DNA of 64,000 nt from Lota lota. Taxonomy: Eukaryota; Chordata; Actinopteri; Gadiformes; Lotidae. The position numbers and the translations under genes were made by a program. Location: NCBI GenBank assembly GCA_026745465.1, contig JACYXH010000813.1, positions 634,501 through 698,500 on the forward strand, read 5' to 3'. Below, in pieces: positions 1 to 11,331 of the stretch (the stretch's first letter is position 1; every line of letters starts with the position of its first letter). The notes under the pieces are model-generated. The model saw only the letters and a list, made by a program, of their open reading frames with translations, was not told the origin of the DNA and did no database searches.

Positions 1-171
1 CCGATAATAGTAAAAAGGTACACTGATATTTACAGTACAGGATGAAACAGCTCTAGGATGTGCTCAAAGAAATGTGACGGGTAATAAACATCATAATATC
101 CTGATACTATACAATGGCAAGCAAATATTGAATGTTCTCTGTGGAATTAAATTGTTAGTAGTGAATTATAT

Positions 172-573
172 TCAGTGTTTCCCGTAGAATGTTTTCAGGC
201 CTGGTGGTACGCACTGATGTAAATAGTTTTTAACGTGCGTGTAGACTTTATTGTTCATCAGGCGTGACGTGAGAAACAGTTTTGGAGAAAAATGTTGAGA
301 TATTTGGTTGTCCGTCCCAGCTTCTTCTCTTTTTGTCATTTTTTGGACTGGTACAGCTTCAGTTGGACCCGCGTCCACGATGCTTAAGCTAGCTTCAACG
401 ATGCCTGAGCTAGCATCACTCGAGCTCCCCTCCCCACCTGCATCTCTCAATTCTCCCACTTCTGTCCCTCTCTCTTCTTCCACATCTTTATTTTTATTTG
501 GCTCAGCAGTTTTGGAGAACAATTTTGAGATATTTGGTTGTCTGTCCCAGATCTTTCTCTTTTTAGGGGCCAT
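172..573 (-). CDS. Unrecognised 133-aa ORF, possibly N-terminal exon of a transposase-like protein
   Basis: An open frame starts with a basic, nuclear-signal-like segment (MAPKKRKIWDRQ), followed by an acidic, serine-rich low-complexity middle. Near its C-terminus it carries a second copy of the N-terminal motif (DNQISQHFS against RQPNISKLFS), and the DNA under both motifs is a direct repeat of about 50 bases (around 276-335 and 514-570). Basic N-termini followed by an 'ISxxF' motif are common in hAT/ZBED or zinc-finger transposon-derived proteins, which is the best guess. No zinc finger or catalytic domain is visible. It may be one exon of a longer gene or a chance ORF in a repeat. Confidence 0.3.
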   Translation of the reverse strand: MAPKKRKIWDRQPNISKLFSKTAEPNKNKDVEEERGTEVGELRDAGGEGSSSDASSGIVEASLSIVDAGPTEAVPVQKMTKREEAGTDNQISQHFSPKLFLTSRLMNNKVYTHVKNYLHQCVPPGLKTFYGKH

Positions 574-1725
574 GTCACATTATCTAACCTGCATCCCTAC
601 CTGCATCCCATAGTATGACGCGTTAGAGCTGTTTCTCTTTGATATGCTCGCGCAGTCTTGCTCCGCAGTCATTTAAAGGGACTCTGTTAGCAATGGCACT
701 CGCATCGCGTCAAGATAACGCAGCATTGTTTTTTCTTGCATTCAATTTCTTTATTATTATTATTTATTGCATTTTTATTTGTTTTTTTTATAATTGTGTC
801 TGCCTGTACAATTATAGGGAAAACACTTGTTGAATGTCCATATATGGAGGGAATACTTTGTAAGAGTAGTACTTTTATTTTAACACAATGGTAAGTCCTA
901 GACCAACATTACGTTACTACCAGAATACCTAGAGGGGCGCACCCACCACCGCGCATGCTCAGTCAAGTACGGTGGCTGCCATAGGAGCACATTCGAACGG
1001 CACATTGCGAATGCTCTACAACACTGATATTTATATTTCAATTAAAAAAGCTTAATACATTTTTGTAACATCATGTTTGTAAAAGGTTTTTCTTATCACA
1101 ATAATTGCCTTTATGGCAGCTTTTGACATATTTAACATAATACAGTCAGAGTTAATACTTCCCTACACATGACTGTATATTCACATTAGCAAGTGTTCAG
1201 TATTAATGTATAAAATCTTATCCAGAGATTCAGCCGTCTTCCGATATCTAATTCAAAATATTATATTTGGTAACGTTGGTGGATGAGCTGTCAAAGCCCA
1301 TCCCCACACAAACAATGTAAAGCAATTTGGGTACGACATTGGCTGTCGTCCAGCACTGGTCACTACATTCACATTGAAAAATATATGATCACGTGTTTGG
1401 GACTGACCTGAGGGACTACAACCACAACTGCATGCACAAAATACTTATGAAATTGATTTTGACTCAATACGTGTCCTTATGTGAACGATACAATGAACAA
1501 TAAGCGTGACTCACCTTATCCCTGCCGCCATACGCTTAGCTTTGTTCATTCTAAAAAGCAAGACTGCAGCAGTAAAGGCAGCTGCAGCACGTGGAGCCAT
1601 CTTTAAGTAATTCACTAATTAAACATAAGTTTTCATCCTTAAAATAGTTCATTTTACACATTATAAAAGGAGTCAACCAAACACTTGATCCAAACACTTG
1701 AATAGACCCCCGTAACATTGTGTAG
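574..1725. other. No gene seen
   Basis: AT-rich sequence with short T-rich tracts. I see no supported exon, RNA gene or recognisable repeat terminus on either strand. Confidence 0.4.
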
Positions 1726-2085
1726 CATTCTCCCATGCTACACGCCACCTAGGTGGCTTTTCCCACTCCACCTAGGTGACTTTCCTCAGGCTCCTCCAGA
1801 CCAATGGACACAGGGTGGTGATGTTAAACCGGTTTATTGTAAAGGTTGCGCAGAATGAGGCATGCCGATGGTGCTCCATACTGCCATGTGGGAGATCTCT
1901 CCCTGAGTGTGTGCGGTGATGGCTGGTTTAACCTGTGCACATTGATTGCTCAATGTGCAACAGGTGTGCAGCCTCACCCAGCTCCAGACTCCAATCAGTC
2001 TGACTCGGGCCAGGTGAGGCTGCTTAAGCCAACCATCATCCACACACACTCCCACACATTGCTATTACCCACTGTCCATGTATTA
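1726..2085 (-). repeat. LTR-like or dispersed repeat with CACCTAGGTGG motifs
   Basis: Two CACCTAGGTG-type motifs lie at 1745-1778, followed by an AGGCTCCTCCA stretch and, on the minus strand, an AATAAA inside a GGTTTATTG context (about 1830). The same pair of motifs recurs at 50125-50177. The polyadenylation signal suggests an LTR or the 3' end of a transcribed repeat on the minus strand. The boundaries are not defined and no target duplication was found. Confidence 0.35.
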
Positions 2086-2525
2086 ATTAAAAGTATTTAA
2101 AAAGAGTTACTAACTTACCTGTTAGCTCTGGTAGCCTTCACGTAACGTTAGCTTTCACATAGCTTAACTTGGAACATCTCAATATTTTTGCATGGCAAAA
2201 TGTTTCTTGATCCAATTTTTTAGCTACATATTTGTTTTCCCTAAATTATTAAAAATGACTTAATCACGTAGTCGACAAGATGCGGCGAAGACCGTCTTGC
2301 CCACGTTTGGCAAAATGGCCGTCCTTGATGCGTCTTTTGAGCCCTTTTTATTTTCTAGTTGTTAATCTTAATTCATTGTTTCACTTTCGTGACATGTTTC
2401 AAACTAATACAGGGCTCAAGACTGCTGCTCAAATAAAACATTTTTATAGTGCTGCAGTAGTCTCGGAATGCTGTGAGAATGTCCTCCATTGTCTCATTCT
2501 CTATCTCTATTCTCTATCGACCTGG

Positions 2526-3084
2526 CTAACTGTTAAGTTACAGCAGAACAAGCGGACCCAAACGCCAGACACAGAGCAGGCAGAGACGAATAAAGGGGGC
2601 CAAGGTATTTATTTGGCAGACAAGAATTGTCAGGCAGGCACTGTTTGGCAACGGAGAGGCAGGCAGGCAGGGACTCGGCAACAGGCGGATGGTCAGGAAG
2701 GCAGAGGTTCGGCAACGGTAGGCAGGCAGGCAGGCAGGCAGGCAGGGACTAGGCAACAGGCGGGTGGTCGGGAAGGCAGAGGTTCGGCAACGGACAGACA
2801 GGCAGGCAGAGTTCAGCATAAGCTGATGGTTCAGGGACAGGGACAGGAACGGGAGCAGGAACTGGGGAGATTCTGGATCTAAAGGCAGGGACGAAGATAC
2901 CGACGAGTGTGGGGTAAACAACGAACTAGCACTGGCTGTGTGAAAAGCCAGTGCTTAAGTACTGTGGGGGGTGATTGATAATTGCCTGCAGGTGTGGATA
3001 ATCAGAGGAAGTATGTGGGGTAATGGAGGCAGGGTGTCCCTAGGTGGCGGAAGTGGACGGAACGGGAGAGGGTGTGACACTAAC
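2526..3084 (-). mobile_element. Solo LTR of the gypsy-2 (sushi) family with 5-bp target duplication
   Basis: The LTR runs 2531-3079 (549 bp), starts TGTTAAG and ends GTGTGACA, and is flanked by perfect CTAAC copies at 2526-2530 and 3080-3084. It matches the LTRs of the full element at 26389-31103 along its length. It contains two units of a roughly 75-bp minisatellite (about 2660-2810) and the putative minus-strand transcription start ACGAACTAGC at 2931-2940. A solo LTR of this kind is the usual product of recombination between the two LTRs of an integrated copy. Confidence 0.9.
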
Positions 3085-3404
3085 GGTATGTTAAACTCTT
3101 CCAACACTTCTTACCCGATAGTGTGAAGGAGAATGGCGATTTCAATATCCTCATTTTTGGCCCACCTCCCAATGCGATTATGTGTAGCCAAAAATGCTGT
3201 TCCCATCTGCGGCAGTTTTCTGCTAGGCTGCTGGTATGTATCTGCATTGACGGTGGCTTGAACTGCTCTATCTTTAGCACGCAATGTAGCTCCTGTTAGC
3301 TTGCCTGACAGGACACTTTAGTTCGCATTACTTAATACGTAACTCTGTTTTCTGACACGTGCTGTTTTATTTTGTTGTTATTATACCGTTGTAGTATAAT
3401 ATAA

Positions 3405-3620
3405 TACCCAAGTGGAGGGTGGTTTTCTTTGTTGTACTAGGGCCCTAAAGTAATATAGGGCTACCAACGGATAATGCACTATGTGGTATACACTCCAAAA
3501 TGACATTTATTTCAGGCAGAAAAGGAATCTTCCATTTATGTTGTGGTTCTATCTTTGTTCACTCTGACCCAGTAGCATGCACATTAGAGAGAGGCCTAGG
3601 GATGACGAGGTTAAAGTACT
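3405..3620. repeat. Dispersed repeat copy A (partner at 42150-42470)
   Basis: This stretch, including TATAGGGCTACCAAC and ACATTTATTTCAGGC, is clearly similar to 42165-42470 in the same orientation, with small indels. The family is unknown. Both copies sit within the dynein pseudogene locus. Confidence 0.6.
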
Positions 3621-4121
3621 AATTTGTATCAAAGCAACAAAAAAAAACTACTCAATCCCACGTAACCATATTTTCGTGTGGAGCTCAATCTGGGCAGTGA
3701 GACTGTGGCGTCCGAGGGGAGGTTAGGCTTCTTGGACACCTATAGTATAATGCCATGGTGTGTGGCGTATTTCATTTGCATAGTATTGCATAGTAAGGCC
3801 CATCTCCAGTAAGAAGAAAACAGTCGGTTCATGTGGAATACCTACTACTATACCTACTATCACGATGGATCTTCCAAATGTTGTTTGTTTCATATGTATG
3901 AGTTTCCTTGCATATTCCTATTTAATAATTGCGTTTGCTGTAACGTTACTGTGTGATGCTCACGTTGTTGGGCTGTTTTCCCTTTGGCGAATGATAATCC
4001 TGAAACCGTGATGAGCATCCTTGCCTCATTGTTGACATCTAGCCAGGGCTTGTTGCTATCACCGTTGGGCGGACATTATCGGGTAAGCGCAATGTTTCTC
4101 GTTTATATGCTTTACTCACAG

Positions 4122-4319
4122 GTGTGTGAATTGACCTGGATATGAAGGGTCCATGACCACCGCATTGAGTTCAGGCTGTGGTGGACAAGGAGATGAAGAC
4201 GGTGAAACAGTCTGCACAAGGGTCCGTGTTCAACTACTACCTGGACCCCTGGACCAGCTGATTCCTGCCCTGGAGTGACTCTGCCGCCATGTGAAGCTGA
4301 AACTGAAGCACTATTACAG
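4122..4319 (+). pseudogene. Dynein exon remnant: segment entering AAA3
   Basis: Borders are TTTACTCACAG/ at 4121 and CAG/GTAAGC at 4319. One frame gives KTVKQSAQGSVFNYYLDP and then, after an in-frame TGA, FLPWSD, matching the 'GTVFDYYID...FVPW' stretch before AAA3 of dynein heavy chains. A preceding WW pair lies one base out of frame. The exon borders are intact but the reading frame is broken. Confidence 0.8.
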
Positions 4320-4863
4320 GTAAGCAATCAATTCAAATTCAAGGCCTTCCCAAACACATTGAAAGCAACAACTTTGTTTCATTTGACAAGACTGAAGTAC
4401 ACGCTTACTGGAAGCAACCGCCAATAAATAAATAAATAAATAAACAATAACCAAAAGGCAAACCATGTAGTCATATTTAAAAAAAAATCTACTTGGCTGA
4501 ACATAATTACTAAGGAGAAGCCACATCATAAGGTTATGGCAGGGGTCCCTCATCGAAGGATAGGTCTCCACTGTGTCTGATTAGTGTCTACTCTACCCCA
4601 TGCGCGTGTGTGTGGGGGTGAAGACGTGAGCTATCACCCACGCTCTATTCTCTTCCTCTTTCAGGGGTTTCAGAGACTCATGCTGTGCAGTAATTTGTTC
4701 TGTTTTGTTCCTGCCAAACGATGCTATTATGACAGAGTAGTTGGTGTACGGAGGGGGGAAATACAAGACATTATGAATCACCATAAATTCACTGAATGCA
4801 TGTCTTTATATAAATCACACTCGACAGAGAACACTATAATAATAATTTGTGTTTCTGCACTGC

Positions 4864-4884
4864 ATCCCCCCCCCCCCCCCCCCC
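4864..4884. repeat. Poly-C tract
   Basis: A run of about 20 cytosines lies just upstream of the AAA3 Walker A remnant. Confidence 0.9.
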
Positions 4885-4914
4885 TCTCCACACAAACATT
4901 GCGTCTATGATTTC

Positions 4915-5060
4915 AGGCTGTTCGTGCACACGGCGGAGACTTTATGGACTTGTTGCTGGAACATGTTGAGCTGTCTGCTGGATGGCTGCACAACCGCTAA
5001 AGTGCCCGTCAACAACCAAACCACCTCCCACGTGCTGCAGAGTACGGCCGCCCTTTGATT
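4915..5060 (+). pseudogene. Dynein exon remnant: AAA3 Walker A exon, degraded
   Basis: Pieces in different frames read FVHTAET, FMDLLLE and VPVNNQTTSHVLQ. These correspond to 'VHTxETxRxRYFMDLLLE' and 'VPFNFYTTSxMLQ', which flank the AAA3 P-loop. The P-loop itself is unrecognisable and a stop (TAA) lies where it should be. Confidence 0.75.
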
Positions 5061-5113
5061 TGTTTGAATTAGAAGGGAAGTCTTTAATGCCAGCTACTGG
5101 TGATTTGATTGTT

Positions 5114-5120
5114 CTATCTA

Positions 5121-5153
<33 letters not shown>

Positions 5154-5154
5154 A
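5114..5154. repeat. Tetranucleotide microsatellite (CTAT/CTGT)n
   Basis: Two CTAT units followed by about eight CTGT units. Confidence 0.9.
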
Positions 5155-5237
5155 TAGCCATCCATAGTAGCCCAAGATGATTAAAATAATGAATACAATC
5201 TATTAATTAATAAATAAATAATCTGATAATCAAATAG

Positions 5238-5277
5238 GTGACAGACTCCTCCACCAGCATCTGGACTATAAACACTG
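5238..5277 (+). pseudogene. Dynein exon remnant: AAA3 'RQHLDYKHW' mini-exon
   Basis: The 40-bp segment after CAAATAG/ reads DRLLHQHLDYKH and its last TG would join the G of the next exon to give W. The donor position now reads TTAATA, so the GT donor is lost. Confidence 0.65.
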
Positions 5278-5350
5278 TTAATATGATAGGTAGAAAGGAT
5301 GTGGCTCGTATTTAATCAAGGTATGTTTGTTATGTTTTATTTATGTTTAG

Positions 5351-5485
5351 GTATGACAGACAGAAACTGGCCCTGATGGAGGTACACGAAACACAGTATG
5401 TGGCCTGTATGAACCCAAAAGCAGTCCCAAAAAAATCCCAGACTTCAGCTTGCCCACATTTTTCCTTCCAATCAATAATGTCTGT
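5351..5485 (+). pseudogene. Dynein exon remnant: AAA3 'YDRQKLAL...QYVACMNP'
   Basis: Acceptor TTATGTTTAG/ at 5350. The frame reads YDRQKLALMEVHETQYVACM followed by NPKA, an excellent match to the AAA3 sensor-1 region ('YDRQKLxLKxIxNxQYVACMNPT'). After the NP the sequence diverges where the 'NPRLQRHF' block should be. Confidence 0.88.
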
Positions 5486-5764
5486 GATGGGCCGTCTCGA
5501 TGTCGTCAGTTGTCGTCATAATAATGACTCTCTATGACAGCAATGATAATGTCTTATGAAGGAATTAAATGCTAATACGTATGCTTTCAAGAGGCATTAG
5601 ATTGACTGTTTACCGCATAATATTTTAACTTAATATACCCATTATTTCCAGCCTAGTAGCTGCAATAAGAGGTAATATCAAAGCAGCTTTGTGAAATATG
5701 TCCAAATATATCTGAAATATACTTGTCCATATGCTTCACCATAGAAACGTTTCTAAGTGTTTGT

Positions 5765-5840
5765 CCTACACTTCCCATCTCCCAAGTCTTTGACGTCTAT
5801 GTACAGCCAGGTCCTGCTGGAACCCTGCTGGAAGTTGTAA
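5765..5840 (+). pseudogene. Possible dynein exon remnant: AAA3 'FPSPKSLTSMYSQVL'
   Basis: FPSPKSLTSMYSQVLLE (from 5772) resembles the 'FPGxxALxTIYxxIL' block that follows sensor 1 of AAA3. The borders are unclear. This is the last dynein-like sequence before the mobile-element island. Confidence 0.5.
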
Positions 5841-6160
5841 TGAGCAATTCAAATATAATGTAAAAATTCTTCCGGTTTAACAATATTTTAAACTGTGTAA
5901 ATAAAGTGTATTGTTAAAATGTACAGCATTTTAAAAATATCTTTTATTTAAGTAAACTTAAGTACATCTTAATGGTGTCTCAAAACAGTGCAGCCAAGTA
6001 CACTTAATTGTATTTTAGTATATCTTTAGTAGCACTAATGCTATACCGTAAGTATACTAAGTACATTAATAATACATAATAATGCATAATAAAGCATGCT
6101 AACTAGCCTGGTTGCTAATTAGTGAACACGCCTCATGGGTAAGTTTTGGGTGAGTTGTGC

Positions 6161-6829
<669 letters not shown>

Positions 6830-7335
6830 GATTCAGACAACTTTATTTATTCCAAGAAGGGCAATTCATTTGCAGCTTACCCAGTCCATACACACAACTT
6901 AAAATACTTAAAAACTCAGACAAGATAGTTATGTCAGAGGCAACAGATCAAAGTACATAGTTCAGTATAAGGAGACAACGAGCAGCAGTAAACAAAATAA
7001 AACATTTATTATAGTTCATATAAATAACTAAGTTTAAAGGAATATAAGTTATTTAAAATGACTACTGTTGGTGTTTAACAGCCTGATAGCAGAAGGAATG
7101 AAGGACTTAGTGTAGCGGTTTGTTCTCCTAAGGGGCACCTAATAACGCTGGCCTGATGGCATTACAGTGAGTTCACTGGACAGAACATGGTCCGATTGGC
7201 TGACAATTATCTTTGCTTTCTGGGCCACCTGTTTCTCCTAGAGGGAACACAAGTCTCTTTGCACCGCTCCAATTATCTTGGAACAGACTTTCACAATACC
7301 ATTTATGCTATTCTTGTCCTTCACAGACAACCCAT
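6830..7335 (-). mobile_element. LINE 3' fragment (CR1/Rex-like), minus strand
   Basis: The plus strand begins with a TTCAGACAACTTTATTTATTCC-type terminus, typical of the 3' end of fish LINEs read in reverse. On the minus strand about 7065-7150 translates to an 'RYTKSFIPSAIRLLN'-like string, the conserved C-terminal tail of LINE ORF2 proteins. Only the 3' few hundred bases remain, as expected of 5' truncation. Confidence 0.6.
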
Positions 7336-7877
7336 TAAATCAGCAAATAAATGAAAAAGTTAGAAGACCTTCAATGAATGATTGATAAAAAAATTACACA
7401 AGATAGTTGTAATATACTGCTGTTATAGTGTGCTATCTATGACCTGTTAAATGTACACTTTTCTGAATTACATTTAAATACTGCTTACAATACACTTGTA
7501 TACTTTTAATAAGTATATGTTTAACATACGATATTAAGTACAAAAAGTAAAAGTATACTTTAAGGACATTTGTAATACCTAAAGTATAAAGTATTTTTAT
7601 AACATTTAAGTATAAAATAATTTGCCTGTGAACACCTCAACCAGCCATGGACAGGAAAATGTTAAAAAGTAAAGTACTGGCCGAAAAGATTGGAGACAAA
7701 AGGAATCAGCCATACCTCCCACGGCCATGTTTACCAAAGAACAAGATAAAAAGGTTGCTATACATTAAGTTAGATCAATTTAACAGTTTATATAAACATT
7801 TGCAATAATGTGCAATTGATGTTCATGGCCAACTAATTATTATTAATATTCATATCAGGGGTGCAAACTTCTCACCT

Positions 7878-8398
7878 TGTTATGGTACAAGGAACTGGGA
7901 CCCAAATGCAGGACACAATGAGATGGGAGAAGGGTTAAAGGGATTTATTCGGTAAAACAGGCAAGGGCTAGGCAGGCGGGTAGTCAGGCGGGCGGGGGTC
8001 ATTAACAGGCGGGCGGCAGCAGACAGAGAGCGTAGGCTGGTGGGTTGTCAGGCAGTCGAGGGGTCGTTCACGGGAGGGCAGTCAGGCGATCGGGAGACAG
8101 GAGACAGGGAAGGATCCGGGGAGGAACTGAACACAGGGAAAGACGGGTTAAGGACAGGCAGGAACAGGTAAGTAGATTAACTCGAATAGAATGCTGGGAC
8201 AAAGTACTGACTCGGTGAGAATAGCAAACGAACTGGCGCCGGCTGCTAGGAAGAGTGGTGGATAAATAGGGATTGTTTGATTGCAGGCAGGAGTGTAGAG
8301 CGGGGTGCACGTGATTAATTGATGACGGGGAGGTAAACAGAGGCACGTGGGGGAGTGGCAGCTGGCGCAACTAGGTGGTGGCAGAGGGTGACGTGACA
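7878..8398 (-). repeat. Gypsy-1 3' LTR
   Basis: 521 bp, TG...CA termini. Contains the putative minus-strand start ACGAACTGGC (8228-8237) and a TATA-like TATTTAT (8262-8268 on the minus strand) 31 bp upstream of it. Confidence 0.92.
8262..8268 (-). promoter_or_regulatory. TATA-like element of gypsy-1 LTR
   Basis: TATTTAT on the minus strand lies 31 bp upstream of the GCCAGTTCGT stretch that is complementary to the internal primer site, the expected spacing if transcription begins there. Confidence 0.6.
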
Positions 8399-8640
8399 GT
8401 ACCCCCCCTCCCTCTACGGACGCCTCCAGGCGGACACACAGGATGGGAAGGGTGCTGGCGGTTGAAGTCCTTGACGAGGGAGGAGTCAAGGATGTGGCTT
8501 CGAGGAACCCAGGAGCGCTCCTCTGGGCCATACCCCTCCCAGTCGACCAGGTACTGGAATCCCCGGCCGCGACGACGCACGTCCAGGAGGCGACGAACTG
8601 TCCAGGCGGGATGGTCATCGATCATCCGGGGGGGGTGGTG
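8399..8640 (-). pseudogene. Gypsy-1 integrase C-terminal chromodomain
   Basis: The frame covering 8371-8784 encodes [32 protein letters not shown] and VPRSHILD, a canonical chromodomain with its aromatic and VDWEGY residues. In chromoviruses this C-terminal domain reads histone marks and guides integration. It is in a different frame from the upstream integrase part, so a frameshift separates them. The frame runs past the polypurine tract into the LTR. Confidence 0.88.
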
Positions 8641-10035
8641 GAGCTGAGGTGGGAGGTGACAGCGGGCTGGAGGAAACGGGCTTGAGCTGGGACACGTGGA
8701 AGGTGGGATGAACAATGAGAGACGAGGGGAGTTTGAGATGCACGTCACAGGGGTTGACAATGGACTCGATAATAAAGGGACCAATGAAATGGGGAGAGAG
8801 TTTCTGAGACACCGCCTTTAGAGGAAGGTCCTTGGACCGCAGCCAAACTCTTTGTCCGGGGGTGTACTGTGGAGCCGGGAGACGGTGTCTATTCGCTTCT
8901 CTTCGGGAGGAGGAAGGCAGGTGACAAAGGGCGATATGGGACCATGGGCGGCTGGGAATGGGCAGGGGATGGAGAAGACTGGAACAGGGCCGGGTGGAGG
9001 TCTTGTTGCAGGCGCAGGTCGAGCATGCAGCGACAAAGGAACGGACGTCAGCGTCTACGGTAGGCCACCAAAACCGCCGTCGGAGGAAGTCCAATGTGCG
9101 AGTAACGCCTGGGTGACAGATGAGGTTGGAGGAGTGTGCCCAGGTGAGAACCCTGGTGCGTTCCGTATCAGGGACAAACAAGCGATTTGGGGGACCGGTA
9201 CCTGGGTCTGGCTGATTTCCCTGGGCCTGGATCACTGCGGACTCAACCTCCCAAGTGAGCGACGAGACAAGAGGGTGGTAGGATGGGCTCAGGATCCGGG
9301 CTGGGGTCTTCCGGAGAGTGGAGGCGGGACAGGGCGTCAGGCTTGAAGTTCCGGGAGCCGGGGCGGTAGGTAAGGGTAAAATTGAAGCGGCCAAAGAATA
9401 AGGCTCATCTGGCCTGCCGAAAGTTGATTCGTTTGGCGGATTGTATGTAAGACAGGTTGCGGTGGTCGGTCCAAACGATAAACGGCTGCCCTCAAGCCAG
9501 TGATGCCACTCCTCGAGTGCCAATTTCACAGCCAAGAGCCCACGGTTCCCTGCATCGTAGTTCCGTTCAGGGGGGGTAAGCCGGCGGGAAAAGAAAGCAC
9601 AGGGGTGCAACTTCTGGTCCGTGGGGGAGCGTTGGGAGAGGACAGCCCCCATGCCGGTGTCGGAGGCGTCGACGTCCACCACAAACTTGAGGGAGGGATC
9701 GGGTTGGATCAGGATGGGAGCCGACATGAACCGTCTCATGAGGGTCTGGAAGGCGGCCTCCGCCTCCGGTGTCCACAAAAAGGGCCTCTTGGTGGAGGTC
9801 AGGGCCGAGAGGGGTGCCGCGATTTGGCTGTACCCATGAATGAAGCGGCGATAAAAATTGGCGAAGCCCAAGAATTGTTGGAGCTTCTTGCAGGTGGAGG
9901 GAGTCGGCCACTCGGCCACCGCCGAGACCTTAGATGGGTCCATCCTAACCTCCCCCTGGCCGATGATGTACCCCAGAAAGGAAGTGGACGGAACATGGAA
10001 CTCACATTTTTCCGCTTTTCTGGCCTGTTTTCCAG
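8641..10035 (-). pseudogene. Gypsy-1 RNase H and integrase with deleted catalytic core
   Basis: On the minus strand, 10035 to about 9370 encodes the RT connection and RNase H ([32 protein letters not shown]). The integrase HHCC zinc finger follows ([18 protein letters not shown] ... CSTCACNK). Right after '[10 protein letters not shown]' the frame jumps to the post-core region ([18 protein letters not shown]). Against gypsy-2 this removes roughly 200 residues, including the D,D-35-E core, so this copy cannot make active integrase. Part of the RNase H C-terminus is also frameshifted (around 9350-9480). Confidence 0.9.
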
Positions 10036-10600
10036 TAGGCGCTGGAGGGCCCACCGTACGTGGATAACATGCTCCTCCAGTGACCCGAGAAGAATAGGAT
10101 ATCATCTAAGTAAACGAAAAGAGAATGGTTTAGTATGTCGCGGAGGACATCGTTGACCAAAGCTTGGAAAACTGCGGGGGCGTTGGTGAGCCCAAAGGGC
10201 ATAACCAGGTACTCGAAGTGCCCTAGATGATTGTTGAAGGCAGTCTTCCACTCATCCCCCTCCCGGACGCGAACCAGATGGTAAGCAATGCGGAGGTCCA
10301 ACTTGGAAAATATCGTGGCTCCGTGGAGGGGAACGAAGGCGGAGCTGATAAGCGGTAAGGGGTACTTGTTCCTGATGGTGATGCTGTTTAGACCGCGGTA
10401 GTCGATGCAAGGGTGGAGGGAGCGGTCCTTCTTGCTTACAAAAAAAACAAACAGCTCCAACCGGGGAGGAGGAGGGGCGGATGATTCCAGCGGCTAAGGA
10501 TTCTTGAATGTATTGCTCCATGGCGTTCGGGGCGCGAGAGGTTGAAGAAGCGGCTACTAAGGCAGAAGGGATCCAGGGAGAAGGTCTATGGCACAATCGT
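10002..10600 (-). pseudogene. Gypsy-1 reverse transcriptase
   Basis: The fingers/palm region reads [17 protein letters not shown], then [18 protein letters not shown] and the catalytic FVYLDDIL (YxDD box, about 10100). The upstream part ([20 protein letters not shown], about 10470-10520) is in another frame, so a shift lies near 10460. The frame is lost again near 10080, before the thumb. Confidence 0.92.
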
Positions 10601-11112
10601 ATGGGCGGTGGGGGGGGGGGGGGGGGGGGGGGCAGGGAAAGGGCGTGGACCTTGTTAAATACCTCTCCTAAGTCGTGGTAAGCTACGGGCACGGAGGATA
10701 GGTCAGAAGGAGCAGGCGAGATCCTGGGCTCCGAAACACGGGGAGACTGGGCGGAACGCAGACAATGGGAGAGGCAGAAAGAGCTCCAGGAAGCAACACG
10801 GCCAGATCCCCAATCGATCTGGGGGTTATGGGTCTGAAGCCATGGGAAACCTAGGACTATCAGAATAACGGGGCAGTCAATTATGTGGAAGGATATGGAT
10901 TCGTGATGATTACCGGAAATCAAAAGATTGACTGGGACCGTGGGACGCTCCAAACGGGCTAGGGGTTTACCATTTAGGGCCTCGGCCTCGATTAGGGAGT
11001 CGAGGGGAATGGTGTCTATCCCTAATTGGTGAACTAACCCCCGGTCTATGAAGGACTCAGCCGCTCCTGAGTCCAGAAGAGCAGAAAGCGGAAGGGACTG
11101 GTCCTGCCACAA
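10600..11112 (-). pseudogene. Gypsy-1 aspartic protease
   Basis: The frame has the retropepsin active-site triplet in LLDSGAAESFID (about 11070), the flap-like region and a VLGFPWLQTHNPQIDW motif. It then enters a proline run coded by a poly-G/C tract (10610-10632), a likely slippage site, before the RT. Confidence 0.88.
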
Positions 11113-11204
11113 GAGGGCAGCATCGAGAAGGGGACGGGAAACCGAGGGGTTGACAGCTCGACTCGCCAGAACCCCTCAAGTCACTGGCGAGTTGGTTCGT
11201 ATCC

Positions 11205-11265
11205 CGGGCGAGCAGGACAGGCGGACAGGAAGTGACCGGACTGACCACAATAGAAACAGCACCTA
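11205..11265 (-). pseudogene. Gypsy-1 gag CCHC zinc knuckle
   Basis: In one minus-strand frame the sequence reads CFYCGQSGHFLSAC, an exact CX2CX4HX4C nucleocapsid knuckle that binds element RNA. It is out of frame with the main gag ORF. Confidence 0.85.
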
Positions 11266-11331
11266 GACCGGATTCTGCACTCCTTCTCTTCAGGGGTGAG
11301 ACGGGCGCGTCAAAGCTGCATGGGCTCCGGG

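Noticed and set aside
2280-2882. 200-aa frame on the plus strand
   Set aside because: Its C-terminal half is antisense of the solo LTR minisatellite (GRQAG repeats). No splice or domain support.
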